From NCBI GenBank assembly GCA_029465975.1, contig CM055742.1, forward strand, positions 8,742,043 to 8,806,042: a stretch of 64,000 nt of DNA, in the 5' to 3' direction. Every line of letters starts with the position of its first letter. Within the stretch, counting starts at the first letter, position 1. Source of the DNA: Dallia pectoralis. Lineage: Eukaryota; Chordata; Actinopteri; Esociformes; Umbridae. The notes below the pieces were generated by a model. It saw only the letters and a list, made by a program, of their open reading frames with translations, was not told the origin of the DNA and searched no databases. Shown one piece after another: positions 35,216-46,104 of this stretch. A program made the translations under genes and the position numbers.

Positions 35216-36223
35216 AATGTAAAGAAAAGATGATGTTTCATGGTGGTAAACAGTTGACTGTCTTAAAGCTTTGGAAGTGTGTCAAAGTTATCAGATATAA
35301 AAATGAGTGTATATTTATTCATTCGTTTTTAAATCACAAAGTAAAACATCAAATAATGTGTAAATGTTTTCTTTTTATTTTGTACGGGGTGAATTGAATT
35401 TTCAAATGACTCTTTGATGTTGTTGTTTTATTTGCATTTTCATTACTGTTGCAACTTTTGTCAGAACTATGGTTTTAATAAAAGAATATGCCATAATGAT
35501 CACCTCCTCACTTACTCCTCCCTTCATATGTATTGCCCTTCACTCCTCAACCATAATGTAATAAATCCTCCTCCATCATAAAAACATTTGAACCATCCAC
35601 CTGAACACCCCGATACTCCTTGTAACACAATTAAAATGTTCCTCATCATCAGTTGTACCTGCTCTTTTGTCTTAATATGACATAAAAGAAAACATTTGTA
35701 ACGATATGCTTTGTCAACACGTCGATAACACTTTTATAAGCATTTAATAGTTGTTATAACAGGTCCCAGCTCTCATGGCAAATCAAATATATCCACAGCA
35801 CATTTAGAAATGACTTTAGTTTGACTTTGCCTGAGGCTTTTGCACAATACTATATGTGTGAAGAGCATATGATTTGATGATGTAATGTTAAAGCATCAGC
35901 TCTTCTAGGATAGTCTGGCTGTACCATGCTATGAGATATTTCTCTGAAGCCAGAAGGCAAATCAGCAAGCAGGTTAAATCAACATGTGGGTGTGTGAGTG
36001 GAGGTGGTAGTGTGTGGGCGTGTGAGGTGTGGGTGTGTGGGTGAGTGAGGTGTGTGTGAGTGTGTGTGTGTGTGTGGGTGTGTGAGGCTGTGTGAGTGTG
36101 TGAGTGTTTATGCATAGGCATTGAGTTAATATGCAATTTGCATTTTCACTTCTAGTCAAATAAAAATAGTTGCTATAAACATAAAACCAATCTGCTCCTG
36201 AGGTAAATAACAGAGGGGCTTGA
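35216..36223 (+). other. Flank between copy 4 and the copy 5 promoter
   Basis: Collinear with 53498-54479. Contains a GT-rich tract (35985-36115), no gene. Confidence 0.65.
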
Positions 36224-36351
36224 TATAAAAGAGCAGAGGACTAAATGCTTTGGCAAACATATAAGTTCAGGTGATAGATCGGCTCAACGTTCCACTTGAG
36301 AGAACACAACAAATATCCCAAATCAAGATTATAGTTACCAAAGCAACAAGG
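36224..36351 (+). promoter_or_regulatory. TATA box and exon 1 of receptor copy 5
   Basis: TATAAAA at 36224-36230, leader as in copy 2, donor AAGG|GTAGGT (GT at 36352-36353). The acceptor is atatcttag at 37059. The promoter is intact although the coding region is split. Confidence 0.65.
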
Positions 36352-37078
36352 GTAGGTTAACTTATCTTTTAAGAGCAATTTAATCGAGTAATATTTCAAG
36401 GCATCGATTAAGTACAGCACACTTGTGAGCGACAAAACATTTTGCGTGACAAATCAAAATACCTTTATTCTAATTAGATGATGATATAAGATTAATATTA
36501 TGTATAAATCTAAGCTGCAGATCCCCATGAAATTGAATGACAGACATGGGACAACTTGGACTAGTTAATCTACAAAGTTATATTATCATTGAAAGTAAAT
36601 TTTGTAAAAAGCAAAAATAATTATTTTATTACTGGCATTTGTGATAGCAAAATACCTTAATAGTTATATATTATATATACAGTGTTTGCATGTTATCAAT
36701 GTCTAGTAAAACTGAAATTACTTACAAGCTGAGTCATATGTTTTATTACATTGGAGCTAAACTGATTTGTTTATATATAAAGATAAACAACAAAAACTGG
36801 TATAAGATATGTGGACAATTCTCTATGCTAATCAATAAAAACACTCTGTTAAATGTATGTATGATTTATAAGTGATATCATTGGGAATAGTCTGACCAAC
36901 ATTTTGAGTATACAGAACACACTCCCTTTGATAAATGGCTTTGGTTAGTAGGTACTATTGAAGTGGCACTACTTGTGAGCTAGACAGTTCTATGAAATAA
37001 AGTGATCAAATAAAAAATTATTAAAACAAAGAATGGTGTAATATCACTTTATATCTTAGAGTTCCACAAGGATGAATG

Positions 37079-38378
37079 TGTAGCACCGGTGTCACACCAC
37101 TTAGTGCGCCACTGGACCAGTTCTAGGTTCTAAGGAGTGGGGAGCAAAATAATTACACCAGAGACCGTTCTTTAAATACAAAAGGCCGGCAATTTACTGA
37201 ATGCAAAACAAACATAGAATATACAGTACGCAAACATACACTGCAGGTTCTGAATGTTGAAGTAATGAATGAAAAGGTATTTCACTCTATTGATTCTTTA
37301 GTTCACTTAAGTAATTTTAGCAAGGCTAATCTAAGTTAGACCAGTCTTTTTACCTAATTTGGACCTATTTTAGAATTGCTATTTTCCATTCTGAGGTAAC
37401 TCTTTTCCTTTCTTTTTCGGGCAAGAAAATACCCTCAATTCACACCAAATCCACCAATGTGAAACACAAGTATTTCAAAACACATTCAACTATATGAACT
37501 TAATATGAAAATAAAAGTATAACAACTTAAATTCAAGTTCACGTTCAAGTATGAGTTCAATTATTCAATTGAATAAAAAGATTCAGCTTGATTCAGTCCA
37601 AAAAATAATATTTCAATCAATTTCCAGTTCAGATCTATTCAAAATCAGTTCCTGATACTCCTACCACTCTGGTAGGGAGTCACCATGCGCACGAGGTTCT
37701 CACTGATGCGATGTGGAAGGTTAGTTGACAGTCTGGGTCTGGCTCGCCATCTTGATCCCGTCTGAGCACGTGCACACCCGCACGTGCAGACCAATCCTTG
37801 CTCCGACCGAGCTTCAAACAAAGCAAAAAAACCTGACCTGTATAACAGGTCATAAGCACAATAAATCACAAATAAATGTTTCACAGTTTTCATAAACCAA
37901 AATATTAACAGGTAAACCATTTATGGCGAAGCATTTCTTTGTAAACAGGTAGTTAGTGTTAACTCTCCACCAGAAAAGGAGAAAAAAAATGTACAACACG
38001 TCAAAATGTAAGAAAACAACATAAACTCACCAAAACCGGTGTGGCTTAGTAAACATAAAATCCTTGTCAGTTCTCGACCAGGTAATTTATGTTTTTCAAA
38101 ATAAAAATCAACTTTCTCACTCTTTTCTGCTTACTAACACACTTGTTCTCTCCTTCGGTCTTCTGCTGCAATGTCACTGAGACACGCCGTCTAGCGTCAC
38201 TGGTCCCTTAAAGGGGCAGTGACATGAATTTTCCGTCGGCATACTTTTAATATTAAACATCAAATTGTTGTATTAACATTTTTAATTAACTTACATTAAA
38301 TTAATACCTTAACTTCTAAATTATTTATGCAGCTTTATAAACTATTTATTTTTATGTCATATTTTAACATGGGTTACA
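37079..38378 (-). repeat. 3' LTR of the Ty3/Gypsy element
   Basis: 1,300 bp. It differs from the partner LTR by few substitutions plus 36 and 7 bp length differences. The 91-codon frame present in both LTRs has no recognisable domain. Confidence 0.93.
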
Positions 38379-38421
38379 TCCTCCCCTATTTACCTAATGC
38401 ACGTCCCTGTGCATTCTGAAT

Positions 38422-38898
38422 CTATACTGTCATAATTCTAGGGGATTTTGGTAAACTGGGCTCTTTAATCGAATCTGTTAACACATCACTCAAGGTTTGA
38501 AATAAAGACTGAACTATTGTAACCAACGGGTTCCCTAGCTCAGGGTAAGTCAGTCTTTTAGTCGCTTTTCTGTCTCTGAAAGGTCTTCTAGAACAGTCAC
38601 CTTCAGTCTGGATGTCAGTCTGGTCCACAACACTTGTGTTTTCCTTGCCCTCCTGAGGAGGTTGAGTAGAAGGATGGACATTATCCAGGTCTTCCTCAGG
38701 TAGGTTTCCAGTTTCCTGTCCAGCGGTTGATCTGCTCTCTTCAGGATCAGATAAGTCACAGTCTGCAGGATCAGGTAAGTCACAGTCTGCAGGATCAGGT
38801 AAGTCACAGTCTGCAGGATCAGGTAAGTTCAGGTCACAAGTCTCTACTGGAACATCCTCTGGAAAAGCTTTGGCTACGTCTTGCTTAGCAGCAGTCAA
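38422..38898 (-). pseudogene. C-terminal tail of Ty3/Gypsy pol, out of frame with integrase
   Basis: 158 residues with three repeats of DLPDPADC (24 bp units, about 38745-38830) and a basic end RRPFRDRKATKRLTYPELG, like the tail after integrase in many Gypsy elements. It is one frame off the integrase frame, which ends at 38885, so a single-base indel separates them. Confidence 0.7.
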
Positions 38899-40084
38899 TT
38901 CTTTGGAGGGTTCCAGTTCCAGTTTCTGGTAAGTGTTCTATGGGTTCTGGGGTCGGGTCAAAATCTAGTGTTTCTACTCTTAGGTTTCTGTGTCCATTAT
39001 AGTGATATTCCTCAGAGTCCGATTGGGATTCATCCCTATCAGCTCCATCCGAACCGTCATTTTTAGGATGTTGTCGAGTTCTTGGTCGTCTCACTGCCTT
39101 TGACGGGTTAGTTTTACTTTCGGTTGAGGTCATAGGAAGAAAACCACATGGCAGCAAGAGGTCACGATGAAGAGTTCTTTGTGGGCCATCTCTTGTCTCA
39201 GGCCTCACAACATACACTGGCACGTCTCCAGACTGTCTCTGGACAACATACACATCAGACTCCCACCTATCGGCCAACTTGTGCTTGCCTCGAAGGCGGA
39301 CGTTCTGAACCAAGACTCTGTCGCCTTCCTTCAAGGTGGAGTCAACAACATGCTTGTCAAACCTCGTTTTGTTGCGACTGGCTGTCTTTTTAGCATTTTC
39401 AGTTGCTACTTTGTAACTGTTCTCAAGTTGAGATTTCAGGTTGCGAACATATTGCGAGTGTGAGCCTGACTGGTGATTGACTGGTAGGCCAAAGGCTAAG
39501 TCAACTGGCAACCTCGGCTGACGCCCGAACATTAACTCGTAAGGGGTAAAACCAGTTGTCTCGTTTTTAGTACAATTATAAGCGTGTACTAATGGTTTGA
39601 CGTAATCCCGCCAGTGACTCTTTTTCTGATTCTCGAGGGTTCCCAACATGTTGAGCAGGGTCCTGTTGAAGCGTTCTACAGGGTTCCCTCTCGGATGGTA
39701 AGGGGTGGTTCTTATCTTTTGAGTGCCAATGAGCTCACACAGTTCTTTTATTGTTCGGGACTCAAAGTCAGGACCTTGGTCACTGTGGAGTTTTTCAGGG
39801 ATGCCATAATGGACGAAAAAGTGGTCCCACAGACTCTTGGCCACTGTCCTGGCTTTCTGATTCGGGGTGGGGACAGCCACTGCATATTTCGTAAAATGGT
39901 CGGTAATGACCAGAATGTCTTTGGTGTTACTAGGGTCCGGCTCCACACTGAGAAAATCCATGCACACAAGTTCGAGTGGTCTTGTTGCGATGATGTTGAC
40001 GAGTGGAGCGGCTTTCTCAGGCATAGTCTTACGTAGTATGCAGCGGTTGCAGGTTTTGACCTTTGTTTCCACCTCGGCTGACAT
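38885..40084 (-). CDS. Ty3/Gypsy integrase (separated from RT by a stop)
   Basis: 399 residues. It has the second zinc Cys pair (CNRC) and the catalytic Asp in CMDFLS, Asp in HSDQGPDF and Glu in GNPVERFNR (DD35E). It lies in the same frame as the RT frame upstream; only a TGA (about 40091) separates them, at the place where a Trp is usual after RFY in Gypsy integrases. Inserts cDNA into host DNA. Confidence 0.9.
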   Translation of the reverse strand: MSAEVETKVKTCNRCILRKTMPEKAAPLVNIIATRPLELVCMDFLSVEPDPSNTKDILVITDHFTKYAVAVPTPNQKARTVAKSLWDHFFVHYGIPEKLHSDQGPDFESRTIKELCELIGTQKIRTTPYHPRGNPVERFNRTLLNMLGTLENQKKSHWRDYVKPLVHAYNCTKNETTGFTPYELMFGRQPRLPVDLAFGLPVNHQSGSHSQYVRNLKSQLENSYKVATENAKKTASRNKTRFDKHVVDSTLKEGDRVLVQNVRLRGKHKLADRWESDVYVVQRQSGDVPVYVVRPETRDGPQRTLHRDLLLPCGFLPMTSTESKTNPSKAVRRPRTRQHPKNDGSDGADRDESQSDSEEYHYNGHRNLRVETLDFDPTPEPIEHLPETGTGTLQRIDCC

Positions 40085-40090
40085 TTTGGG

Positions 40091-42634
40091 TCAATAGAAA
40101 CGCTTCCTGATGAGATCTAGGGTGCGCTCTGCGCCCATGTGGCCCATGTCGTCATGGAGGCTCTTGAGGACTAAGGATCTCAGGGCTTCAGGGAGCACAA
40201 GCTGGTAGTGAGTCTGAGCATCCTCTTTCCGCTTGCGATACAATACACCACCTAAGACGGTAAGTTTGTTCCACTCTCTTAACAAGAGACCAAGCTCAGG
40301 AAGTTCTTTCCTCAAGGATGGTGGGGGTTTCTCCTCTAACTCCACTTGCCTGAGTACCTCACGGATGCAGGGATCAGCATTTTGCTTGTCTCTTATTTCA
40401 GCTGGTCCTAATGAGGGGATGACCGGTAAGCCACCAAGCTGATCCTCTTCTTCAAAGCTTTGTGGGAGAGCCTTTGGATGATGAGCAAGTGACAAAACCA
40501 AGGTGTTGCTTGGTGATGTTTCCCCAGAGTGATTGTTGATCACTTCACGAACCAAGTGCTTCTCACAGATAGCTTTGATGGTGTCTTCGTCCAGGTGTGC
40601 ATAATCAGCCACTGACAAGTGTCTTTTTGTGAATTGTTGTATCCTCTCCAACTCCTTTTGTGAGGATGTGTCATCAGGCAATCTGACGTGGGGACGCCTG
40701 GACAGCCCGTCCGCGTCTTGATTTTGCTTACCAGCTCTGTATTGTAGCTGGAAATCAAATGTCGACAGAGCGGCTAACCATCTGTAGCTCGTGGCGTCGA
40801 GCTTAGCAGAAGTAAGAATGTATGTTAAGGGATTGCTATCGGTGACAGCAAAGAACATGTTCCCGTATAGGTAGTCCTGGAATTTCTCTGTCACTGCCCA
40901 TTTAAGGGCAAGGAATTCTAATTTATGCGCAGGATACCTGGATTCACATTTCGACAGACCTCGACTTGCATAGGCAACAACTCGCTTCTGTCCCTGTTGC
41001 TCCTGGTAGAGGGCAGCACCGAGTCCCGAGGTGCTCGCATCTGTATGTAAAATGTAGGGGAGCTTGGGGTCAGCAAACCCGAGGATGGGTGCTGTTGTCA
41101 GTTTTCCGATTATGGTGTCGAACGCTGCCTGGCAAGCAGACGTCCATCTGTCGCCAAAGAGATCCTTTGGGTTGTAGTACTTCTCAGAGTTCACTGTGGT
41201 TTTAGTGGGCTTTCTCAGCGGTGGATAGCCAGCAGTGAGCTCGTTGAGTGGCTTCACAATCTTTGAGTAGTCTTTTATGAACCGGCGGTAATAACCGCAG
41301 AATCCCAGGAAGGTTCTTAACTCTTTCAGGTTGTTTGGTTTTGGCCAGGTTTTTAATGCTGCTACTTTGTCTGGATCAGTTTCGATGCCCTTTTCAGACA
41401 CGATGTGGCCGAGGTACTTTACAGAGGTTTGGAAGAACCTGCACTTCCCTGGTGACAGTTTCAAGCCAAACTCTTTCAATTGGTTGAGCACGCGCATCAA
41501 CCTTTCCTCATGTTCCTCCAGTGTTGAGGAGAAGATGATGAGATCATCGAGGAAAACTAGGACTTGCTTCAAGTTCAACTCTCCCATACACCGCTCCATT
41601 AGCCTCTGGAACGTGCTAGGGGCATTAGTTATCCCCTGAGGCATCCTGTTGAACTCGAAGAATCCTAGTGGGCAGACGAATGCGGTTTTCTGTTTGTCTG
41701 CTTCCTCCATCTCTATCTGATAGAAGCCTGATTTGAGATCAAGCACTGAGAACCACTTGGATCCAGTCAACGCCGAGAATGACTCCTCAAGATTAGGCAA
41801 GGCATATGAATCCTTAACCGTTTGGGTGTTCAACCTTCTGTAGTCTATGCAGAGTCTGACATCACCATTCTTTTTCCTGACGACGACGATCGGCGAGGAG
41901 AAGGGCAACTCCGATTCACGGATGACTTCTGCATCAAGGAGTTGCTGGAGATGGTTACGCACAGCCTCTATTTCTTGGGGGTGTATAGGTCTTGGTCTAT
42001 GCTTGAATGTTGTCATATCACTGAGGGTTATGTGGTGTTTTATTTTGTCAGTTCGACCAAAATCAAGCTCGTGCTGTGCAAACACCTCCGGCATGGAACT
42101 TAATTTCTCTGTTATCCTCTCTTTCCACTCATTGGGTACAGGAGAGTCAGTGAAGTCAATGTTGAGATCAAATTTTTGGTCAGGTTTTGTGGGAAGGTCT
42201 GAGTCAGCGGTCTTAACTGATTGGACACTCTTCACAGCGTGCATCTCTGCTATTACAGCCCTTGGAGATAGGGTGATGTCATGATGTGACTCATTCTTGA
42301 GCATGACTGGTATGCAGCGTGGTAGTTTCAGTGGTAGGCTTACCAAGCCATCTGTCACCAGGATGCCACCTGGCAGGGAAGATGACTTTGGTGACTCCAC
42401 CATCACCCACTTTCCAACATCAGTTGTCCTGCAGCACACTGATCCTTCAAGGACTTTGGTCTGTCCAGCTGCAATAGTCTCAAGGTCCCTACTATGAAGC
42501 CTCACCTCTCCCAGACTGGAATCAACAGACTGTCTTTTCCTGATTTCAAGGGTCTTTAAAGACAATTTTGTAGCCGTAAGGAAGAGACTCATAGTTCTGA
42601 GGTGCGATAACTGCATACTTTTCATAGAGAACAT
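40091..42634 (-). CDS. pol: Ty3/Gypsy reverse transcriptase and RNase H
   Basis: 847 residues. RT: LDLKSGFYQIEM, GFFEFNRMPQGITNAP and the catalytic VFLDDLIIFS, then thumb text LGFCGYYRRFI. RNase H: LHTDASTSGLGAAL and, further on, the Asp of AVTDSNPLTYIL. The frame ends in the first half of the integrase zinc finger (HDDMGHMGAERT). It overlaps the protease frame by about 90 bases in another register, which points to a frameshift, programmed or mutational. Confidence 0.93.
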   Translation of the reverse strand: MFSMKSMQLSHLRTMSLFLTATKLSLKTLEIRKRQSVDSSLGEVRLHSRDLETIAAGQTKVLEGSVCCRTTDVGKWVMVESPKSSSLPGGILVTDGLVSLPLKLPRCIPVMLKNESHHDITLSPRAVIAEMHAVKSVQSVKTADSDLPTKPDQKFDLNIDFTDSPVPNEWKERITEKLSSMPEVFAQHELDFGRTDKIKHHITLSDMTTFKHRPRPIHPQEIEAVRNHLQQLLDAEVIRESELPFSSPIVVVRKKNGDVRLCIDYRRLNTQTVKDSYALPNLEESFSALTGSKWFSVLDLKSGFYQIEMEEADKQKTAFVCPLGFFEFNRMPQGITNAPSTFQRLMERCMGELNLKQVLVFLDDLIIFSSTLEEHEERLMRVLNQLKEFGLKLSPGKCRFFQTSVKYLGHIVSEKGIETDPDKVAALKTWPKPNNLKELRTFLGFCGYYRRFIKDYSKIVKPLNELTAGYPPLRKPTKTTVNSEKYYNPKDLFGDRWTSACQAAFDTIIGKLTTAPILGFADPKLPYILHTDASTSGLGAALYQEQQGQKRVVAYASRGLSKCESRYPAHKLEFLALKWAVTEKFQDYLYGNMFFAVTDSNPLTYILTSAKLDATSYRWLAALSTFDFQLQYRAGKQNQDADGLSRRPHVRLPDDTSSQKELERIQQFTKRHLSVADYAHLDEDTIKAICEKHLVREVINNHSGETSPSNTLVLSLAHHPKALPQSFEEEDQLGGLPVIPSLGPAEIRDKQNADPCIREVLRQVELEEKPPPSLRKELPELGLLLREWNKLTVLGGVLYRKRKEDAQTHYQLVLPEALRSLVLKSLHDDMGHMGAERTLDLIRKRFY

Positions 42635-43067
42635 CCAAAGTATTTGTGCCTATAAGCACTGATGACATGGTGGAGCGCATGTCAGGTACAACCAAACCTA
42701 GCGTGGGCACCTCAACGTCCGCCCCAAGCAAGCTCTTTGGGAATCTGATGGTGGTCTCAACATAGCCAAGGTAGGGAACGCTTTGGCCGTTGGCACCTTC
42801 CACCTCAAGCAGATCATTCAAGGAATTCATAGGTAAGTGAGACAGGTTCTCTAAATAGAAAGAGTTTGGGATCGTCGTTACTTGAGAGCCTGAATCCAAC
42901 AAACACCTACAGTCTTTGTTACCTATGATCACTTGTGCAGTGCACTTGGCTCCAATCAGCCCTTTTGGCAGGGTCACTGTCTGTTTTTGTGTGTGAGCGT
43001 ACACATGGGCTCTGTGCAGCTTCTTTTTGGGACACTTTGTCTGTGTTCCAGTCCCCGTTTGTCCCAC
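42546..43067 (-). CDS. Retropepsin-like protease of the Ty3/Gypsy element
   Basis: 173 residues with active-site CLLDSGSQVTTIP and, later, SVLIGTNTLD, the two signature strands of retropepsins. It sits in a third register between gag and RT. Confidence 0.85.
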   Translation of the reverse strand: MGQTGTGTQTKCPKKKLHRAHVYAHTQKQTVTLPKGLIGAKCTAQVIIGNKDCRCLLDSGSQVTTIPNSFYLENLSHLPMNSLNDLLEVEGANGQSVPYLGYVETTIRFPKSLLGADVEVPTLGLVVPDMRSTMSSVLIGTNTLDVLYEKYAVIAPQNYESLPYGYKIVFKDP

Positions 43068-43081
43068 AACGGAAACTGGGT

Positions 43082-43873
43082 CTAGTTTAAATGACCAGAC
43101 TTTGAAGCACCATTTTCAATGTCCCATGTTAACTGATTTTCTCTTAGCTGCTTCCTCTTCTCAGCTACAAGCGATGGGTTCGGCTCACTTTCACACTGAG
43201 GCTTAATGTGTCCGTTCTCTCCACATCTAAAGCAATACCAGGGCTTTGGTCTATTGCTTGTGTTGTTGTTTACATCTCGGCTGTGGTGCAGCCTTTGAGA
43301 TGTTGGAGTGATAGCTGTTTGGGGAGCTACAGGTCTGGCAGCTGATTGAACCTTTCTACTGTCTTTCTGCGTGATACGTGTGAGCTGGGACTGTAAATCA
43401 GCTATTTGTTTCTTTAGGTTTTGGATTTCTGACCTGTGATCAAGAGCTGGCTGAGATGGGTTGCAGTCTTCTTCACTCTGCACATAAGTACTTTGATAAT
43501 AAGAAGACACTCTTGGTTTTGAAATATTGAGATGATGTTTCATGCGGGATGCTTTGGAAGTACGCTTATCTTCTGCTATGCGGAGTGACAAGAGAAGTTC
43601 AGCAAAGGTAGGTGGGTTCTGTTTCTTCTGTTCTAGCTGGAGTTCAGCTATCAAGATGTTGTCCCAGCAGCCTCTGACAAACTGTCTGAGAAGATGCCGG
43701 TCAAGGTCACTTGCGGTTACACCACCCCTCCTGAGGGTGGTGTTCAGCATCACCTGCAGCCGTTGTAGATAAGCTGAGGGTTTCTCACCGTTATCTTGCA
43801 TCGTGTTAAGATACTTTGCAAAAAGGTCATCTCCGTCCTCGACAGTGCTAAAAGCAGAGTCCAAGATCTCCAA
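43082..43873 (-). pseudogene. Ty3/Gypsy Gag, C-terminal half with zinc knuckle
   Basis: 263 residues. Capsid-like helical text (YLQRLQVMLNTTLRRGG) comes before the knuckle CFRCGENGHIKPQC. The frame begins with no true start and is shifted from the N-terminal half by an indel near 43912. Confidence 0.8.
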
Positions 43874-43899
43874 GTATGCATTAAGGGGAGATTCAGGTG

Positions 43900-44763
43900 T
43901 CAGGTGATCACGATATCAATAGCAGGTGATAAGAGACTTTCAAGAAGCTTCCGTGACTTGTAAAGATCAGACTGTGTTGTGTCTTTAAGGAGAAGTTCCA
44001 CATTGGAACGCCATGTCTCATAATCCACCTCATTGTTGGATTTGGGGAAATGCCCAGAGAAGGGTCTGAGTCTCAAGGAAGTGTGCACCTGCAGAGCAGA
44101 ATCTTCATTTCTCACTATGTGCTCGACTATAACTTTTTGTATGTCAGGTGGGTTGACGTCAGAAAGTTTCAGAGCAGGCTGTGTCCTTTCATTAGATGGT
44201 GGTCGAGACCAATGATGTTGAACATGCTGCTCCGGGGCCGTACTGGGCAGGGGGCTTACCTGTGCAGCATTTCCAGGACCATGTTTCCCTGGGGTATCAG
44301 GTGAGTTCTGTTCCACATCTTCGTCTTGGGTTTCTGATTGATTTAGATCGTCTTTCTCACTGATGACGGAGAGCTCTTCTCTGAGGACAGCTGCTAAGTC
44401 TCTGCCAGTCAGTTTTGCAATGTCCTCTAACTCTGAAAGGTAAGTCTGTGTAGCTGTTTTGCTAGCTACAGGTGTGTAGACACTGGCTAAGGCTCTAATG
44501 TGATAAGTGACATCAGTCTGAGTCTTACTGTTGAGTCTGTGTGGCAATGAAGGTAAGAGAGACTGTATAGCTGTACCATAAACATACTCTACTACAACCT
44601 GTTTGTCTGACGCTGGCTCAGCGAAATCAACTGGGATTACCCTTTGAATGGAACCATATTGTTTCAGGAAGTCATATAGTTCTTCATCAGTTTCTGTACC
44701 GGCTATACCACTAACTATGACTGAGTTAGGGATTTTCACTCTGCTCGTTTGAATAACATCCAT
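43900..44763 (-). pseudogene. Ty3/Gypsy Gag, N-terminal half
   Basis: 287 residues. The start (SVIVSGIAGTETDEELYDFL) resembles the RRM-like N-terminal domain of PNMA-type Gag proteins, followed by a Ser/Pro-rich linker and capsid start (FSGHFPKSNNEVDYETWRSN). It ends at a TGA from the frame change near 43912. The PNMA-lineage comparison is my inference. Confidence 0.7.
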
Positions 44764-44847
44764 AATGAATTACTGATAACAATACTATACGGTCTCTGGT
44801 TTCTATTTTTAAAATGCTTTAAGCCACTCCTGGCTGGCTCGCCAAGT

Positions 44848-46104
44848 TGTAGCACCGGTGTCACACCACTTAGTGCGCCACTGGACCAGTTCTAGGTTCT
44901 AAGGAGTGGGGAGCAAAATAATTACACCAGAGACCGTTCTTTAAATACAAAAGGCCGGCAATTTACTGAATGCAAAACAAACATAGAATATACAGTACGC
45001 AAACATACACTGCAGGTTCTGAATGTTGAAGTAATGAATGAAAAGGTATTTCACTCTATTGATTCTTTAGTTCACTTAAGTAATTTTAGCAAGGCTAATC
45101 TAAGTTAGACCAGTCTTTTTACCTAATTTGGACCTATTTTAGAATTGCTATTTTCCATTCTGAGGTAACTCTTTTCCTTTCTTTTTCGGGCAAGAAAATA
45201 CCCTCAATTCACACCAAATCCACCAATGTGAAACACAAGTATTTCAAAACACATTCAACTATATGAACTTAATATGAAAATAAAAGTATAACAACTTAAA
45301 TTCAAGTTCACGTTCAAGTATGAGTTCAATTATTCAATTAAATAAAAAGATTCAGCTTGATTCAGTCCAAAAAATAATATTTCAACCAGTTCAGATCTAT
45401 TCAAAATCAGTTCCTGATACTCCTACCACTCTGGTAGGGAGTCACCATGCGCACGAGGTTCTCACTGATGCGATGTGGAAGGTTAGTTGACAGTCTGGGT
45501 CTGGCTCGCCATCTTGATCCCGTCTGAGCACGTGCACACCCGCACGTGCAGACCAATCCTTGCTCCGACCGAGCTTCAAACAAAGCAAAAAAACCTGACC
45601 TGTATAACAGGTCATAAGCACAATAAATCACAAATAAATGTTTCACAGTTTTCATAAACCAAAATATTAACAGGTAAACCATTTATGGCGAAGCATTTCT
45701 TTGTAAACAGGTAGTTAGTGTTAACTCTCCACCAGAAAAGGAGAAAAAAAATGTACAACACGTCAAAATGTAAGAAAACAACATAAACTCACCAAAACCG
45801 GTGTGGCTTAGTAAACATAAAATCCTTGTCAGTTCTCGACCAGGTAATTTATGTTTTTCAAAATAAAAATCAACTTTCTCACTCTTTTCTGCTGCAATGT
45901 CACTGAGACACGCCGTCTAGCGTCACTGGTCCCTTAAAGGGGCAGTGACATGAATTTTCCGTCTGCATACTTTTAATATTAAACATCAAATTGTTGTATT
46001 AACATTTTTAATTAACTTACATTAAATTAATACCTTAACTTCTAAATTATTTATGCAGCTTTATAAACTATTTATTTTTATGTCATATTTTAACATGGGT
46101 TACA
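44848..46104 (-). repeat. 5' LTR of the Ty3/Gypsy element
   Basis: 1,257 bp. It lacks 36 bp present in the other LTR between two ttctgct copies (a replication-slip type deletion) and a further 7 bp near 45387. Confidence 0.93.

Larger units (their letters stand above)
37079..46104 (-). mobile_element. Ty3/Gypsy LTR retrotransposon, 9.03 kb, minus orientation
   Basis: LTRs of 1,300 bp (37079-38378) and 1,257 bp (44848-46104), with ends TGTA...TACA, and the target duplication AATG. On - the order is 5' LTR (right), primer-binding-like TGGCGAGCCAGCCAGG three bases after it, gag, protease, RT/RNase H, integrase, a purine tract AGGGGAGGA and the 3' LTR. RT before integrase defines Ty3/Gypsy. gag and pol are each interrupted, so this copy is probably not self-sufficient. 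Confidence 0.95.

Noticed and set aside
37645..37920. 91-codon frame found identically in both Gypsy LTRs (also 45407-45682)
   Set aside because: Identity is explained by LTR duplication; composition and lack of domain suggest chance.
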